64,000 bases of DNA from Mariniflexile sp. TRM1-10. Its GTDB lineage: Bacteria > Bacteroidota > Bacteroidia > Flavobacteriales > Flavobacteriaceae. Each line of letters starts with the position of its first letter. Positions within the stretch are counted from its first letter, which is position 1. Below are positions 7,581-15,646 of this stretch, one piece after another. The translations under genes and the position numbers were made by a program. The stretch is taken from positions 3,456,001-3,520,000 of the forward strand of contig NZ_CP022985.1 in NCBI RefSeq assembly GCF_003425985.1, in the 5' to 3' direction. Below the pieces are notes generated by a model. It did no database searches and was not told where the DNA came from. It saw only the letters and a program-made list of their open reading frames with translations.

Positions 7581-8678
7581 TCAATCTATAATAAGTTCAA
7601 TGCCCGCTTTCTCGGCCTTGTATTTTATTTTGGTCATGAGCTCGTAATAGCTCCAATTTCTCAATACGAATGCCTCTTCCTTGGCAATACCGATTTTGTC
7701 CTCCTGGTTTAACAGAATGAGCGTTCCAGCCCCATGTTCGATGCAAAAATCAATCAGCCTCCTGCTGTATACATGGAGACGGTGGTATACATAACTGCTT
7801 TCCGATTTGCGGAGCTTGTCCACTGCCTTTAATTTCCTTTTAGCTCCTTTGCCCGATTTTGAATAGGTAGCCCCAATCTGTGCCCTTTTAAGGGCAGCCT
7901 GTATCGCTAGCCTTCTATATAAAAACTCTTCCTTCGTACCAATGGAAAGCCTGGCCTTGCCAATTTTGACGACAATGGGATATTCCAGTGACAATGAAGC
8001 CTCCGCAACCACTTCGGGTCTGAGGATGTGCCTTTCTTTCTCGATTTCAAAAATCGGAAGCCAAAAAATCTTGCCGTCCCTTAATTTAATGTGGGACGTG
8101 CACAGCTTGGTCTCTCCATGTATCACCTGTTCCAATAGTCTTTTTTTGTCGGTATGGTCCTTTCCCAAATACGTCCGAAAGGGAATCTGGAACAAACGAA
8201 AGCAAAAAGCCCTTTTTTCGGCATTATAGGACAGTCCGCTGATGCCCTCCAAGCTAAAGGGAAAAGCCATGTCCCTCCTGAAGTTTTTAAGGGCCTGTTC
8301 CCCTTTCCAGTATTTCGGGCTGTCCTTCTTAAAGGAAGCAAGCAGGGTATTGTTCAAACTGGACAGTATATTGGTAGGGATTTCGCCCTTAAAACGGTTC
8401 GAAACCACACGATAGGTGGTATTGATACGGGAGCGTAGCAGGATGCCGTCGCTATCTTTTTTTTCATCGGCCAGTTTCACCTTTATCCCCTCAGACAGAT
8501 AAAAGAACTCCCTGATCATTTCCTGTACATACAGATGGGAAACGATAAGATTGGCAGCCCTAAAACAGCGGTTCTGCCACTGGTAGAGTTTGTCCAAGGC
8601 TTCCTTTCGTTCCTCTTGGGTAGGCAGGTCGACCACTAACTGGATCTTTCGGGTAAGTTTAAGTGTTGGTTTTTCCAT
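7581..8678 (-). CDS. Nuclease-dead Cas12f homologue (dCas12f)
   Basis: 365 aa from ATG 8678, one base after the sigma-factor TGA (TGATATG), so probably translationally coupled; an upstream ATG at 8705 would overlap that gene. The C-terminal third aligns with the Cas12f/TnpB RuvC region: PIVVKIGKARLSIG for RuvC-I (about 234-247), a basic GKGAKRKLKAVDKLRKSE, then GAGTLILLNQEDKIG for RuvC-II (about 316-330) and a WSYYELMTKIKYKAEKAGIEL tail. Where active relatives have Asp (GIDVG) this protein has Lys (about 238), and where they have Glu (xMENL) it has Leu (about 323). It ends at GIELIID, before the zinc-finger insert and RuvC-III Asp. It should therefore bind guide RNA and DNA without cutting. 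The partner is the sigma factor upstream. There are no IS200/IS605 ends, TnpA or CRISPR array. Confidence 0.85.
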   Translation of the reverse strand: MEKPTLKLTRKIQLVVDLPTQEERKEALDKLYQWQNRCFRAANLIVSHLYVQEMIREFFYLSEGIKVKLADEKKDSDGILLRSRINTTYRVVSNRFKGEIPTNILSSLNNTLLASFKKDSPKYWKGEQALKNFRRDMAFPFSLEGISGLSYNAEKRAFCFRLFQIPFRTYLGKDHTDKKRLLEQVIHGETKLCTSHIKLRDGKIFWLPIFEIEKERHILRPEVVAEASLSLEYPIVVKIGKARLSIGTKEEFLYRRLAIQAALKRAQIGATYSKSGKGAKRKLKAVDKLRKSESSYVYHRLHVYSRRLIDFCIEHGAGTLILLNQEDKIGIAKEEAFVLRNWSYYELMTKIKYKAEKAGIELIID

Positions 8679-8679
8679 A

Positions 8680-9465
8680 TCAAGCGGATTCCAGTTGCTG
8701 TTCAAGTTTCAGCTGCATGAGTCTATAGGCAGCCATAAATTCCTTGTGTACTTCCTTTTTGGATAGATTGAGCTCAGTGGCAATGGCCGTAAAGGAATAA
8801 TGCTTTTCACATCGGAGCATTAATACCTTTGCCTGTTTCTTGGTCATAATACTTTTAACTCCAATGTCAAAAGCGGTCTTTTGCTGGGTTTCAGTCCCAC
8901 TTCCCAAGTTAACAATCGTTTTAATGTCTTCAATCGCCTGTTTCACCTCGGTATAGGTTTCCGTAATACTTGTTCCCATCACTTGGGCAATAGCTTTATA
9001 TTGAAAGCCATATTTCAAACAGAGTTCTATAAGTTGTCTTCTTTCCGCATCCAATAGGGGCAATACGCTTTTGATATGGTCGAAGGCTTTTTGTTCCGAC
9101 TCCTGATTGCCCAGGATTTCAGAATCCTTTATTGGGTCAAACCCCACCAAATAGTCTTGGTAGTTGTCGTAATCCTCTAGCGCGTTGACGTTCCTAAAGA
9201 ACTTGTTTTTAGGTCTGGTATAGTATGAAATACATGCCCTTTTCATTACAAATCTTAAAAAATAGAAGATATGTTTGGGGGTTTCTATCCTGTCCCTATG
9301 TTCCCATAATTTTAAAAAAGTATCCTGAACCAAGGATTCTATGACAAAATCATCATTGATCATGCGCTTGCCCACCCAAAAGATACTTCTGCTGTACCTG
9401 GCATGGATATGAACCAAAGCAGTGGAATCACCTTTTTTTAATAGTTCGAAATCATGCTGTACCAT
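8680..9465 (-). CDS. ECF sigma factor with extra C-terminal HTH, partner of dCas12f
   Basis: 261 aa, versus about 170-200 for ordinary ECF factors. Sigma-2 region about 5-90 ([20 protein letters not shown], core-RNAP binding), a variable linker about 90-130, sigma-4 about 131-186 ([19 protein letters not shown], then an HTH), and a further about 55-residue helical unit at 205-258 ([33 protein letters not shown]) that looks like a second sigma-4-type HTH. No anti-sigma gene lies next to it; instead it is joined end to start with dCas12f. Inference: dCas12f and guide RNA supply DNA addressing while this sigma recruits RNA polymerase. The extra domain is a candidate dCas12f- or DNA-contacting module. 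It looks richer in G+C than the surrounding island DNA, suggesting separate acquisition. Confidence 0.85.
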   Translation of the reverse strand: MVQHDFELLKKGDSTALVHIHARYSRSIFWVGKRMINDDFVIESLVQDTFLKLWEHRDRIETPKHIFYFLRFVMKRACISYYTRPKNKFFRNVNALEDYDNYQDYLVGFDPIKDSEILGNQESEQKAFDHIKSVLPLLDAERRQLIELCLKYGFQYKAIAQVMGTSITETYTEVKQAIEDIKTIVNLGSGTETQQKTAFDIGVKSIMTKKQAKVLMLRCEKHYSFTAIATELNLSKKEVHKEFMAAYRLMQLKLEQQLESA

Positions 9466-9598
9466 AAAATACTGTATTCAAATAGGGATAGGGATGCCTA
9501 CCGCCAAAATTAAATTGATTTTAGTAAAGCGAATTCTTATATAATATAAAGAGAAGATAGCTTTGAGAAACGTTGAGAAGAATGCTGTTTTGCTAAAC

Positions 9599-9730
9599 AA
9601 AAAAGGCGTGGATACTCAACTTATCAATCTGGGGTACTGGTATACCGTGCAACGATAAGAGAGCCCACGCCCCGGGTCGTGAGCATCTTTGCTTATCATC
9701 TCGTTGCAAAAATTACCAGTTTTCAGATTG
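9599..9730. ncRNA. Structured leader with two mutually exclusive hairpins upstream of the sigma/dCas12f operon
   Basis: Structure 1: GGCGTGG (9604-9610) with CCACGCC (9664-9670), extended by CTTATC (9619-9624) with GATAAG (9653-9658). On the minus strand it is followed by TTTTTG, like an intrinsic terminator facing the operon. Structure 2: a long imperfect hairpin, arms 9623-9658 and 9691-9730, pairing TCAATCT/AGATTGA, ACTGGTA/TACCAGT, TGCAACG/CGTTGCA and GATAAG/CTTATC. GATAAG at 9653-9658 is needed by both. The loop contains the 16-bp motif. It may be an attenuator, a guide-RNA gene, or both. On the plus strand TAGCTTTG at 9558-9565 matches a -7 box, but no good -33 is seen. Confidence 0.5.
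9654..9669 (+). repeat. 16-bp motif, copy upstream of the sigma gene
   Basis: ATAAGAGAGCCCACGC is identical to 7483-7498. On the plus strand it is followed by CCCGGGTCGTGAGCATC, unrelated to what follows the other copy. Similarity stops abruptly at the 3' edge, as expected for a handle followed by different guides. Confidence 0.5.
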
Positions 9731-9885
9731 AGAATCAAAGCGAATGCTTCTAATATTTTACTTAAAGAAGTTTCGCAAATATATTAATATGGGACTAATA
9801 TATAAAAAAATATTCAATTGTAGTTTGTATTGCCTACATTAATTATGTTAAAATTTATGAGATTGCTTCCCATAAGGACTCATAG

Positions 9886-10131
9886 ATGAACCAAAATCAA
9901 CTTTATATTGAAAAATTCGGGGAAAACGTTCTCAAACGAAGAAGTGAACTAAAACTAAGTTATAGGCAATTAGCACAAAAATGTGATGTTGATTTCAGTG
10001 CTATTTCAAAAATTGAAAAAGGCCAAAAAAGTTTGGAATTTCAGACAATAATTGAACTAGCCAAAGGTTTAGAAATCCACCCCAAAGAATTATTTGATTT
10101 TAACTTTCCAATGCAAAAATTAGAAAAGTAA
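9886..10131 (+). CDS. XRE-family (HTH) transcriptional regulator
   Basis: 81 aa, made up almost entirely of a Cro/C1-type helix-turn-helix: VLKRRSELKLSYRQLAQ, CDVDFSAISKIEKGQ, then a short tail. This is the standard small XRE regulator size. It is divergent from the sigma/dCas12f operon, with the structured 420-bp region between them, so it might control that operon or an island gene. Nothing in the sequence proves a target. The start ATG at 9886 follows a short A+T-rich region. Confidence 0.85.
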   Translation: MNQNQLYIEKFGENVLKRRSELKLSYRQLAQKCDVDFSAISKIEKGQKSLEFQTIIELAKGLEIHPKELFDFNFPMQKLEK

Positions 10132-11056
10132 CTTTTTTTAACCGTTATTTCTTTCTTTTTGGCTTTTTTGTAATCTCTTCTCTGTTTTAATTTCTTGAAT
10201 TTAGCAAAACTTCGTTTATCCAGTCATTACTGGGGAACGAGGGCTAAATACAGAAAGCAAAGAGGGACTATAACCTGTTTCCAATTAGTTTGTTCCCTCT
10301 TTTTTCATTGTTACTTAGAGAAAAGAACAACGAAGACAAAGTTAACAAAATCCGAGCAGACCGTATTTTTTGTTCCGCTTTGGCAAGGATGAAAAAGGGG
10401 AGAAGCAAGAGGGTAGGGTGCATCTGCGCCCCAATCCCTTTAAATATGTGGCTTCACGGAAAATCCCCGAAAATCGTTTTTAACGGAATTTTTATAAGAA
10501 AGTGTCGCAACCCTGGTAGATTCTGGGAACTTTTTATGAGAAAATCACGGAAAAATACTCTTGTGGGACGTTCAATCGCCACTTGGACTATCATTTTAAA
10601 AAGCCGAAGATTGCCTTTGCGCCGAAAACCCCATCGCCTAAATCTTCGCCTTTTTAAAACGTTTGCTACATCTTGAATTACCATTCATCTGAATTTTTAG
10701 CCTTTAAGGTTTTCCGTAATTGATTTCTTTATTTTTTTATTTATTTTGAAAGAAGATAAAATCCCCTTTGGATATTTGCAAACATATGCGATACATAACA
10801 AAAATTACTGACATTGGGAAAATATATAGGATATTTGTAATATAAAGAAGTAATATAACAAGTTGTAAGCAAGCTAAAAATCCAACCGCACAAGCAGCAC
10901 ATTTGGTTTTTTGCTAACACATAAAGCCAACACTGAAAGAGCTAAATGAGCTGTTTTTTTTTTTTTTTTTGCCAACGCTCGAACGAAATGGGGAAAACCT
11001 TAAAATTGAATTAAAAAAGAGCGTATTTTAAATGACTGAAATCGACCAAAAAAAAT
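10132..11056. other. Gene-free stretch with a large hairpin and a T17 tract
   Basis: TTTTAAAAAGCCGAAGATT (10594-10612) is inverted at 10640-10659, differing at one or two positions, with a 27-nt loop. CACGGAAAA occurs twice nearby (about 10455 and 10547) and also near 7097. A run of 17 T's ends at 10970. GCCAACGCT at 10971 recurs just after the helicase gene (15440). Short frames exist here but have no coding look. Confidence 0.5.
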
Positions 11057-14000
11057 ATGGAGATAACCGAAAAGCTACTGATTGAATTACAAAACCGACT
11101 AAAAGTTGGTAGCAGAAGAGGAGTTCATTTGAATGCAATTCCAGCTCGTTCAAGATACAAATTTGACTTAACACGATTATCTCACATTGACGAAAACCTA
11201 CCTGAAAATTTCATTAATGCATTACTGACGGAATTACCTCTAAAATTCAAAATTAGTTGGAAAGATAATGTTCCTGACCTTAATTCGCTTTTTGAGGAAG
11301 ACCAAACACAATTAGTTAAAATCACAAAATCTTTTGAAAATTTAATTAATCAAACAGATGCAATTGAATCAGAAAAAGGAATAAATACATTTGGTTTTGG
11401 CTTTCCAATACTCGTAAGACGAGACCAAGTAGATAATAAATTAACAGTTGCTCCTATTTTAATTTGGTCGTTAAGAATAAGAAGAACAAAAGAATTTAAT
11501 ACTTGGGAAATAATACGAACAGAAGATGACCCAATTTACATAAATGAAGTTCTTATAAATCATTTGCAAAATGATTCCAAAATTGAGATTAATCAAATTT
11601 CAACTGATATATTAGATGACGGTTTAATTGATAAAAGTGAACTATTGGATATTTGTGTAAATATTATAGAATCCATAAATAGTTCAATTCCAAATGATTT
11701 ACGAGAAACATTTGAGAAAAAACTTAACGAAATAAAATCTATTCCGGAAAAAAATCATTACGAAAACCTACCATTAACATCTAACAATTCATTTATAGAT
11801 TTTGGAGGTCTTTTTTCAATATTTGAAGTTCAGAAACAAAACATAATTCACGATTATAGTAATTTGCTTGAACTCAAAGGTGCAACTATTGACCTTGAAG
11901 ATATGGAAGAACATACGTTTCAACCAATTTCTTCAGTTGAAACTGACCCTTCACAACAGGGAATTTTACATTCATTAAAAGCTTCTCGAAACATTTTAAT
12001 ACAAGGGCCTCCAGGAACAGGGAAAAGTCAATCGCTTACAGCAATTTTAGTAAATGCTCTTGAAAATCAAAAAAAGACAATTGTTGTTTGTGAAAAGAGA
12101 ACCGCTTTAGAAGTTCTTTACAATTCACTAAATGAGAAAGGGCTTAATTATCAATGTGTTCTTCTAAAAGATATTGTTAAAGATAGACGATTGGCAGTTG
12201 ACTCTGTAAGAGATAGAGTAGATAATTCTTCATATCGTAGATACAGATACTCTCATTCTAAAGAAACTTTAGACAACATTATTGAAAAATCAAAAAACTT
12301 AATTGATTCAATAAATAAACGTCATAAAAAATTAGGAGAAAAATTAGTTGGCAATAAAAATTGGACTCATATTGTCGGCTCACTCTTATCAGAACTAAAA
12401 GACAATTCCGAAGAATACAATCTTGATTTAGCAAAAGAAACCTTTAGCTACGAATCATCAGAACTCAATCAATTACTTGAATTAATTAGGAAAGGTCAAA
12501 ATCTATATGATGAGTTTAAACCTCATATAAATTTTTCGTTTATAAACTCGGCTAAATTAGTTGGAGACAATCCATTTATTATAGAACAGAAGCTTGAAGA
12601 GGATTTTTCAATCTACAAAAAAGAGTTGAAAACTTTATTAGAAAACATTTCAAGTTATGAGGCAGAATATTACAAAATAAGAAATGAGCAATTTAACTTG
12701 CAGAAAACTTCAATTATTGATATTGAAACTTCAATTCAAAATATCCTAATAAAACACGAAGGAAATAACGACTTTTTAAATGAAGAAAAAACAAACGGAT
12801 TTTTATTTAAAACAATTTCATTGTTCTCAAAAGAAAAGAAAACAATACTTACAGACCAACAAAAAATAAGTTCTCTTTTCGAAAATTATTCTTCCAAAAC
12901 CAAAAATAATCAAGATTTTGAAAATGTTATTTTCTCTAATTCAATTAAAGAGAATCAAAGTATCCTTAAAAAGTTCAGGTCGATTATTGAGAGAGCCGAA
13001 AATGAATTTCAATCTAAAATAGAGAATGAATACAAATTTCTGAACTTACTTAAATCTGTTGAAAAAGATTTTGACACAGAACTACTACAAACAATAAAAA
13101 CTAACTTTAACAACCTGAAGTCTATAATTAAAGAACAAAATTGGACTGACAACGAACTGAATGAAGATTCACATAACACATTAAGCAACAAAATTCAGGC
13201 TATAATTGAATCGAAAGAACGCTTTTTTGCAAATGAAAATGACCTTTTTTCAATCGAGTTTAAGTGGTATCAATTTTATAATTCATTATCCCGAGAGAAT
13301 AAACTAATCATTGACGAATTAAAGGAAAAATCAAATTGGAGAAAAACATTTTTGATTTTCTACCTAAATTCTATGCTTGTAAATTCTGCAAATACAGATT
13401 TACCAACAAATGATAATGACCATATTGAATTAGGAAAATCCCTACCTGAACTTGAAAGAGAACAGATAAAGTACATTAAAGAATATTGGTTTTCCAAACA
13501 AATAGATGCTACTAGAGAGTTTGATAATAAACATCCAAATTTATCTGTTGAAAATTTATACAATAAACGAGCAGGAAAACGACATAAAAGATTATCCCTA
13601 CGAGAAATCGTGAAGTTAGATATGGATTTGTTCACTACTTTTTTTCCAATTATCTTAACAACTCCAGATGTTGCGAGTAATCTTTTTAAAGGACAAAATA
13701 AATATTTTGATATTGTGATGTTTGATGAAGCAAGTCAATTAAAATTAGAAGATAATTTACCTGCTTTATTAAAAGGAAAACAAATAATCATTGCAGGAGA
13801 CGAACATCAGATGCCACCTTCTAATTATTTTAGCAAAATTTTTGATGGGACAATTGATGATGAAGATGAATTTGAAGATGAAATAGATAAAATTAAAAAT
13901 GACATAAGTAATTCTCTATCAGACTGTGAATCGCTTCTTGATTTCGCTTCCGAGTTAGGTTTTGAGAAGAAGTATTTAGATTTTCATTATCGTTCAAGAC

Positions 14001-15439
14001 ATCCCTATCTCATTGATTACTCAAATTACGCTTTTTATAATCAACGATTAAAACCACTTCCAAATGGTTTTGAATACGTTCCAATAAATTATGTTCCAGT
14101 AAATGGTACATATTCAGACAATTCTAATGATGCAGAAGCTGAAACAATTTTGTCAATTATTGACAAAAACATTTCAAGGCTTCCTAGCGGAGAATATCCA
14201 ACAGTTGGCATTGCTACTTTTAATATAAATCAGCGCAACCTAATTCTTGGAAAGATTAATGAAAGGAGAAAATTTGAGAAATACAGTAGTTTTAATGACA
14301 AAATAGTAGAACTCGAAGAAAACGGATTTTTTGTCAAGAATTTAGAAAATATTCAAGGAGACGAAAGAGATGTAATAATACTTTCTACAACATATGGCAT
14401 AAATAAAGACGGAAAATTTGCCCAACGCTTTGGCTCTATAAATCATCAAAAGGGATACAAACTACTAAATGTTATTGTTACAAGAGCAAAATACAAAGTA
14501 TATGTTTGCTCTTCAATTCCTGAAGATGTATTTTTAAATTATAAGGAACATTTAATAAATGAAGGTTCAAATAATAGAAGAGGGGCATTTTATGCATATT
14601 TAGCTTATTCAAAAGCCGTTAGCGAACAAGACAATGAGGCAAGAATTTCCGTATTAAATACGCTCGCAGAAAATTCGACTAAAAGCACTACAATTGACAA
14701 TTTAAATGAAGACCTCGAATCACCATTTGAAGAAGAAGTTTATCAGGCTTTAACGGAACATTTTGACGAAAAAAATATTATCCCACAACTTCAATTTGCG
14801 GGTTTTAGGATTGATATGGTATATGATACAAAGCATATTGGTCTTCCGAAAATTGCAATAGAATGTGATGGTGCCGCTTATCATTCAAGTCAAGAAGCAT
14901 ATTTACACGATAGACATAGACAAAAAATTCTTGAAGGTCACGGTTTTGTATTTCACAGAATTTGGAGTACAAATTGGTGGCGAAACCCGCAAAAGGAAAC
15001 AAAAAAATTAGTTGAGTTCATAAAAAGCATTGAAAATAGTAGTCCTTCCATTTTTGAAGATAAATCAAAAACAGGTTTGGCATTTACAGATAATATTATG
15101 ATTATCGAAAATGAACTTTCTAAAGTTTCTCCAATCCTTAAAAAAGATTTAAAAGAAACTATTGAAGCCGTAAGTAAAAATGAAGAAATTCAAACCGAGT
15201 TATTTAAAGTAACTATTGGAATCAATAGCAAGGTATTAGTAAAATATTTGAATATTGATAAAGATTTGAAAGTTCACTTAGTAGAACAAACTGTATCTAA
15301 ACTTGAAAAATCAAATGGAATTCAGAAGATAAATATAAAAACGCCTTTGGGTGTAGCATTGAAAGGTAAATCTGTTGGCGATACAGTTAAAATTGGCGAT
15401 TTAGATAAGTACGTTAGAATATTGGAAATTATGAATTGA
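11057..15439 (+). CDS. Large superfamily 1 helicase with C-terminal Vsr/DUF559-like nuclease domain
   Basis: 1460 aa. Walker A QGPPGTGKSQS lies at about 315-325; a long helical insertion follows (about 400-780); Walker B FDEASQ at about 888; then AGDEHQMPPS; and the C-terminal helicase motif QGDERDVIILSTTYG (about 1105). Residues about 1220-1312 form a Vsr/MTES_1575-type restriction endonuclease-like domain with RIDMVYD, AIECDGAAYHSS and FHRIWSTNWWRN. This architecture is widespread in defence islands. The role inferred is an ATP-driven nuclease against foreign nucleic acid. It lies immediately upstream of a pAgo/SIR2 pair on the same strand, but a 207-bp gap leaves open whether they act together. 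Strongly A+T-rich cargo. Confidence 0.85.
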   Translation: MEITEKLLIELQNRLKVGSRRGVHLNAIPARSRYKFDLTRLSHIDENLPENFINALLTELPLKFKISWKDNVPDLNSLFEEDQTQLVKITKSFENLINQTDAIESEKGINTFGFGFPILVRRDQVDNKLTVAPILIWSLRIRRTKEFNTWEIIRTEDDPIYINEVLINHLQNDSKIEINQISTDILDDGLIDKSELLDICVNIIESINSSIPNDLRETFEKKLNEIKSIPEKNHYENLPLTSNNSFIDFGGLFSIFEVQKQNIIHDYSNLLELKGATIDLEDMEEHTFQPISSVETDPSQQGILHSLKASRNILIQGPPGTGKSQSLTAILVNALENQKKTIVVCEKRTALEVLYNSLNEKGLNYQCVLLKDIVKDRRLAVDSVRDRVDNSSYRRYRYSHSKETLDNIIEKSKNLIDSINKRHKKLGEKLVGNKNWTHIVGSLLSELKDNSEEYNLDLAKETFSYESSELNQLLELIRKGQNLYDEFKPHINFSFINSAKLVGDNPFIIEQKLEEDFSIYKKELKTLLENISSYEAEYYKIRNEQFNLQKTSIIDIETSIQNILIKHEGNNDFLNEEKTNGFLFKTISLFSKEKKTILTDQQKISSLFENYSSKTKNNQDFENVIFSNSIKENQSILKKFRSIIERAENEFQSKIENEYKFLNLLKSVEKDFDTELLQTIKTNFNNLKSIIKEQNWTDNELNEDSHNTLSNKIQAIIESKERFFANENDLFSIEFKWYQFYNSLSRENKLIIDELKEKSNWRKTFLIFYLNSMLVNSANTDLPTNDNDHIELGKSLPELEREQIKYIKEYWFSKQIDATREFDNKHPNLSVENLYNKRAGKRHKRLSLREIVKLDMDLFTTFFPIILTTPDVASNLFKGQNKYFDIVMFDEASQLKLEDNLPALLKGKQIIIAGDEHQMPPSNYFSKIFDGTIDDEDEFEDEIDKIKNDISNSLSDCESLLDFASELGFEKKYLDFHYRSRHPYLIDYSNYAFYNQRLKPLPNGFEYVPINYVPVNGTYSDNSNDAEAETILSIIDKNISRLPSGEYPTVGIATFNINQRNLILGKINERRKFEKYSSFNDKIVELEENGFFVKNLENIQGDERDVIILSTTYGINKDGKFAQRFGSINHQKGYKLLNVIVTRAKYKVYVCSSIPEDVFLNYKEHLINEGSNNRRGAFYAYLAYSKAVSEQDNEARISVLNTLAENSTKSTTIDNLNEDLESPFEEEVYQALTEHFDEKNIIPQLQFAGFRIDMVYDTKHIGLPKIAIECDGAAYHSSQEAYLHDRHRQKILEGHGFVFHRIWSTNWWRNPQKETKKLVEFIKSIENSSPSIFEDKSKTGLAFTDNIMIIENELSKVSPILKKDLKETIEAVSKNEEIQTELFKVTIGINSKVLVKYLNIDKDLKVHLVEQTVSKLEKSNGIQKINIKTPLGVALKGKSVGDTVKIGDLDKYVRILEIMN

Positions 15440-15646
15440 GCCAACGCTAACGCTAGCAAGTTTACAGAATGAAAAGCCACAGGTAAAAGTATAAAAAACA
15501 TGTGTGGGTTCAGCAGCAAAAGGAAGTTATTTAATGAATGAATTAAAAGATAAATTTAATTATCAAAAGAAATAAAATTGGCGGATAGTATTTGGAAGAA
15601 GCTTTCGACAAGGAGATTAAATAGGAATAAAAAAATTAATTAATTA

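Noticed and set aside
7581..8705. Interpretation of the Cas12f-like gene as an ordinary TnpB of an IS200/IS605 or IS607 element
   Set aside because: No TnpA, no element ends, RuvC residues replaced, and tight coupling to a sigma-factor gene. All argue for a dedicated partner rather than a transposon gene.
7000..10000. A CRISPR array for the Cas12f homologue
   Set aside because: Only two copies of a 16-bp motif, 2.2 kb apart; no regularly spaced repeats.
10195..10684. Reading frames of 65-128 aa on both strands
   Set aside because: Overlapping frames on both strands over a large hairpin, with unnatural composition and no homology.
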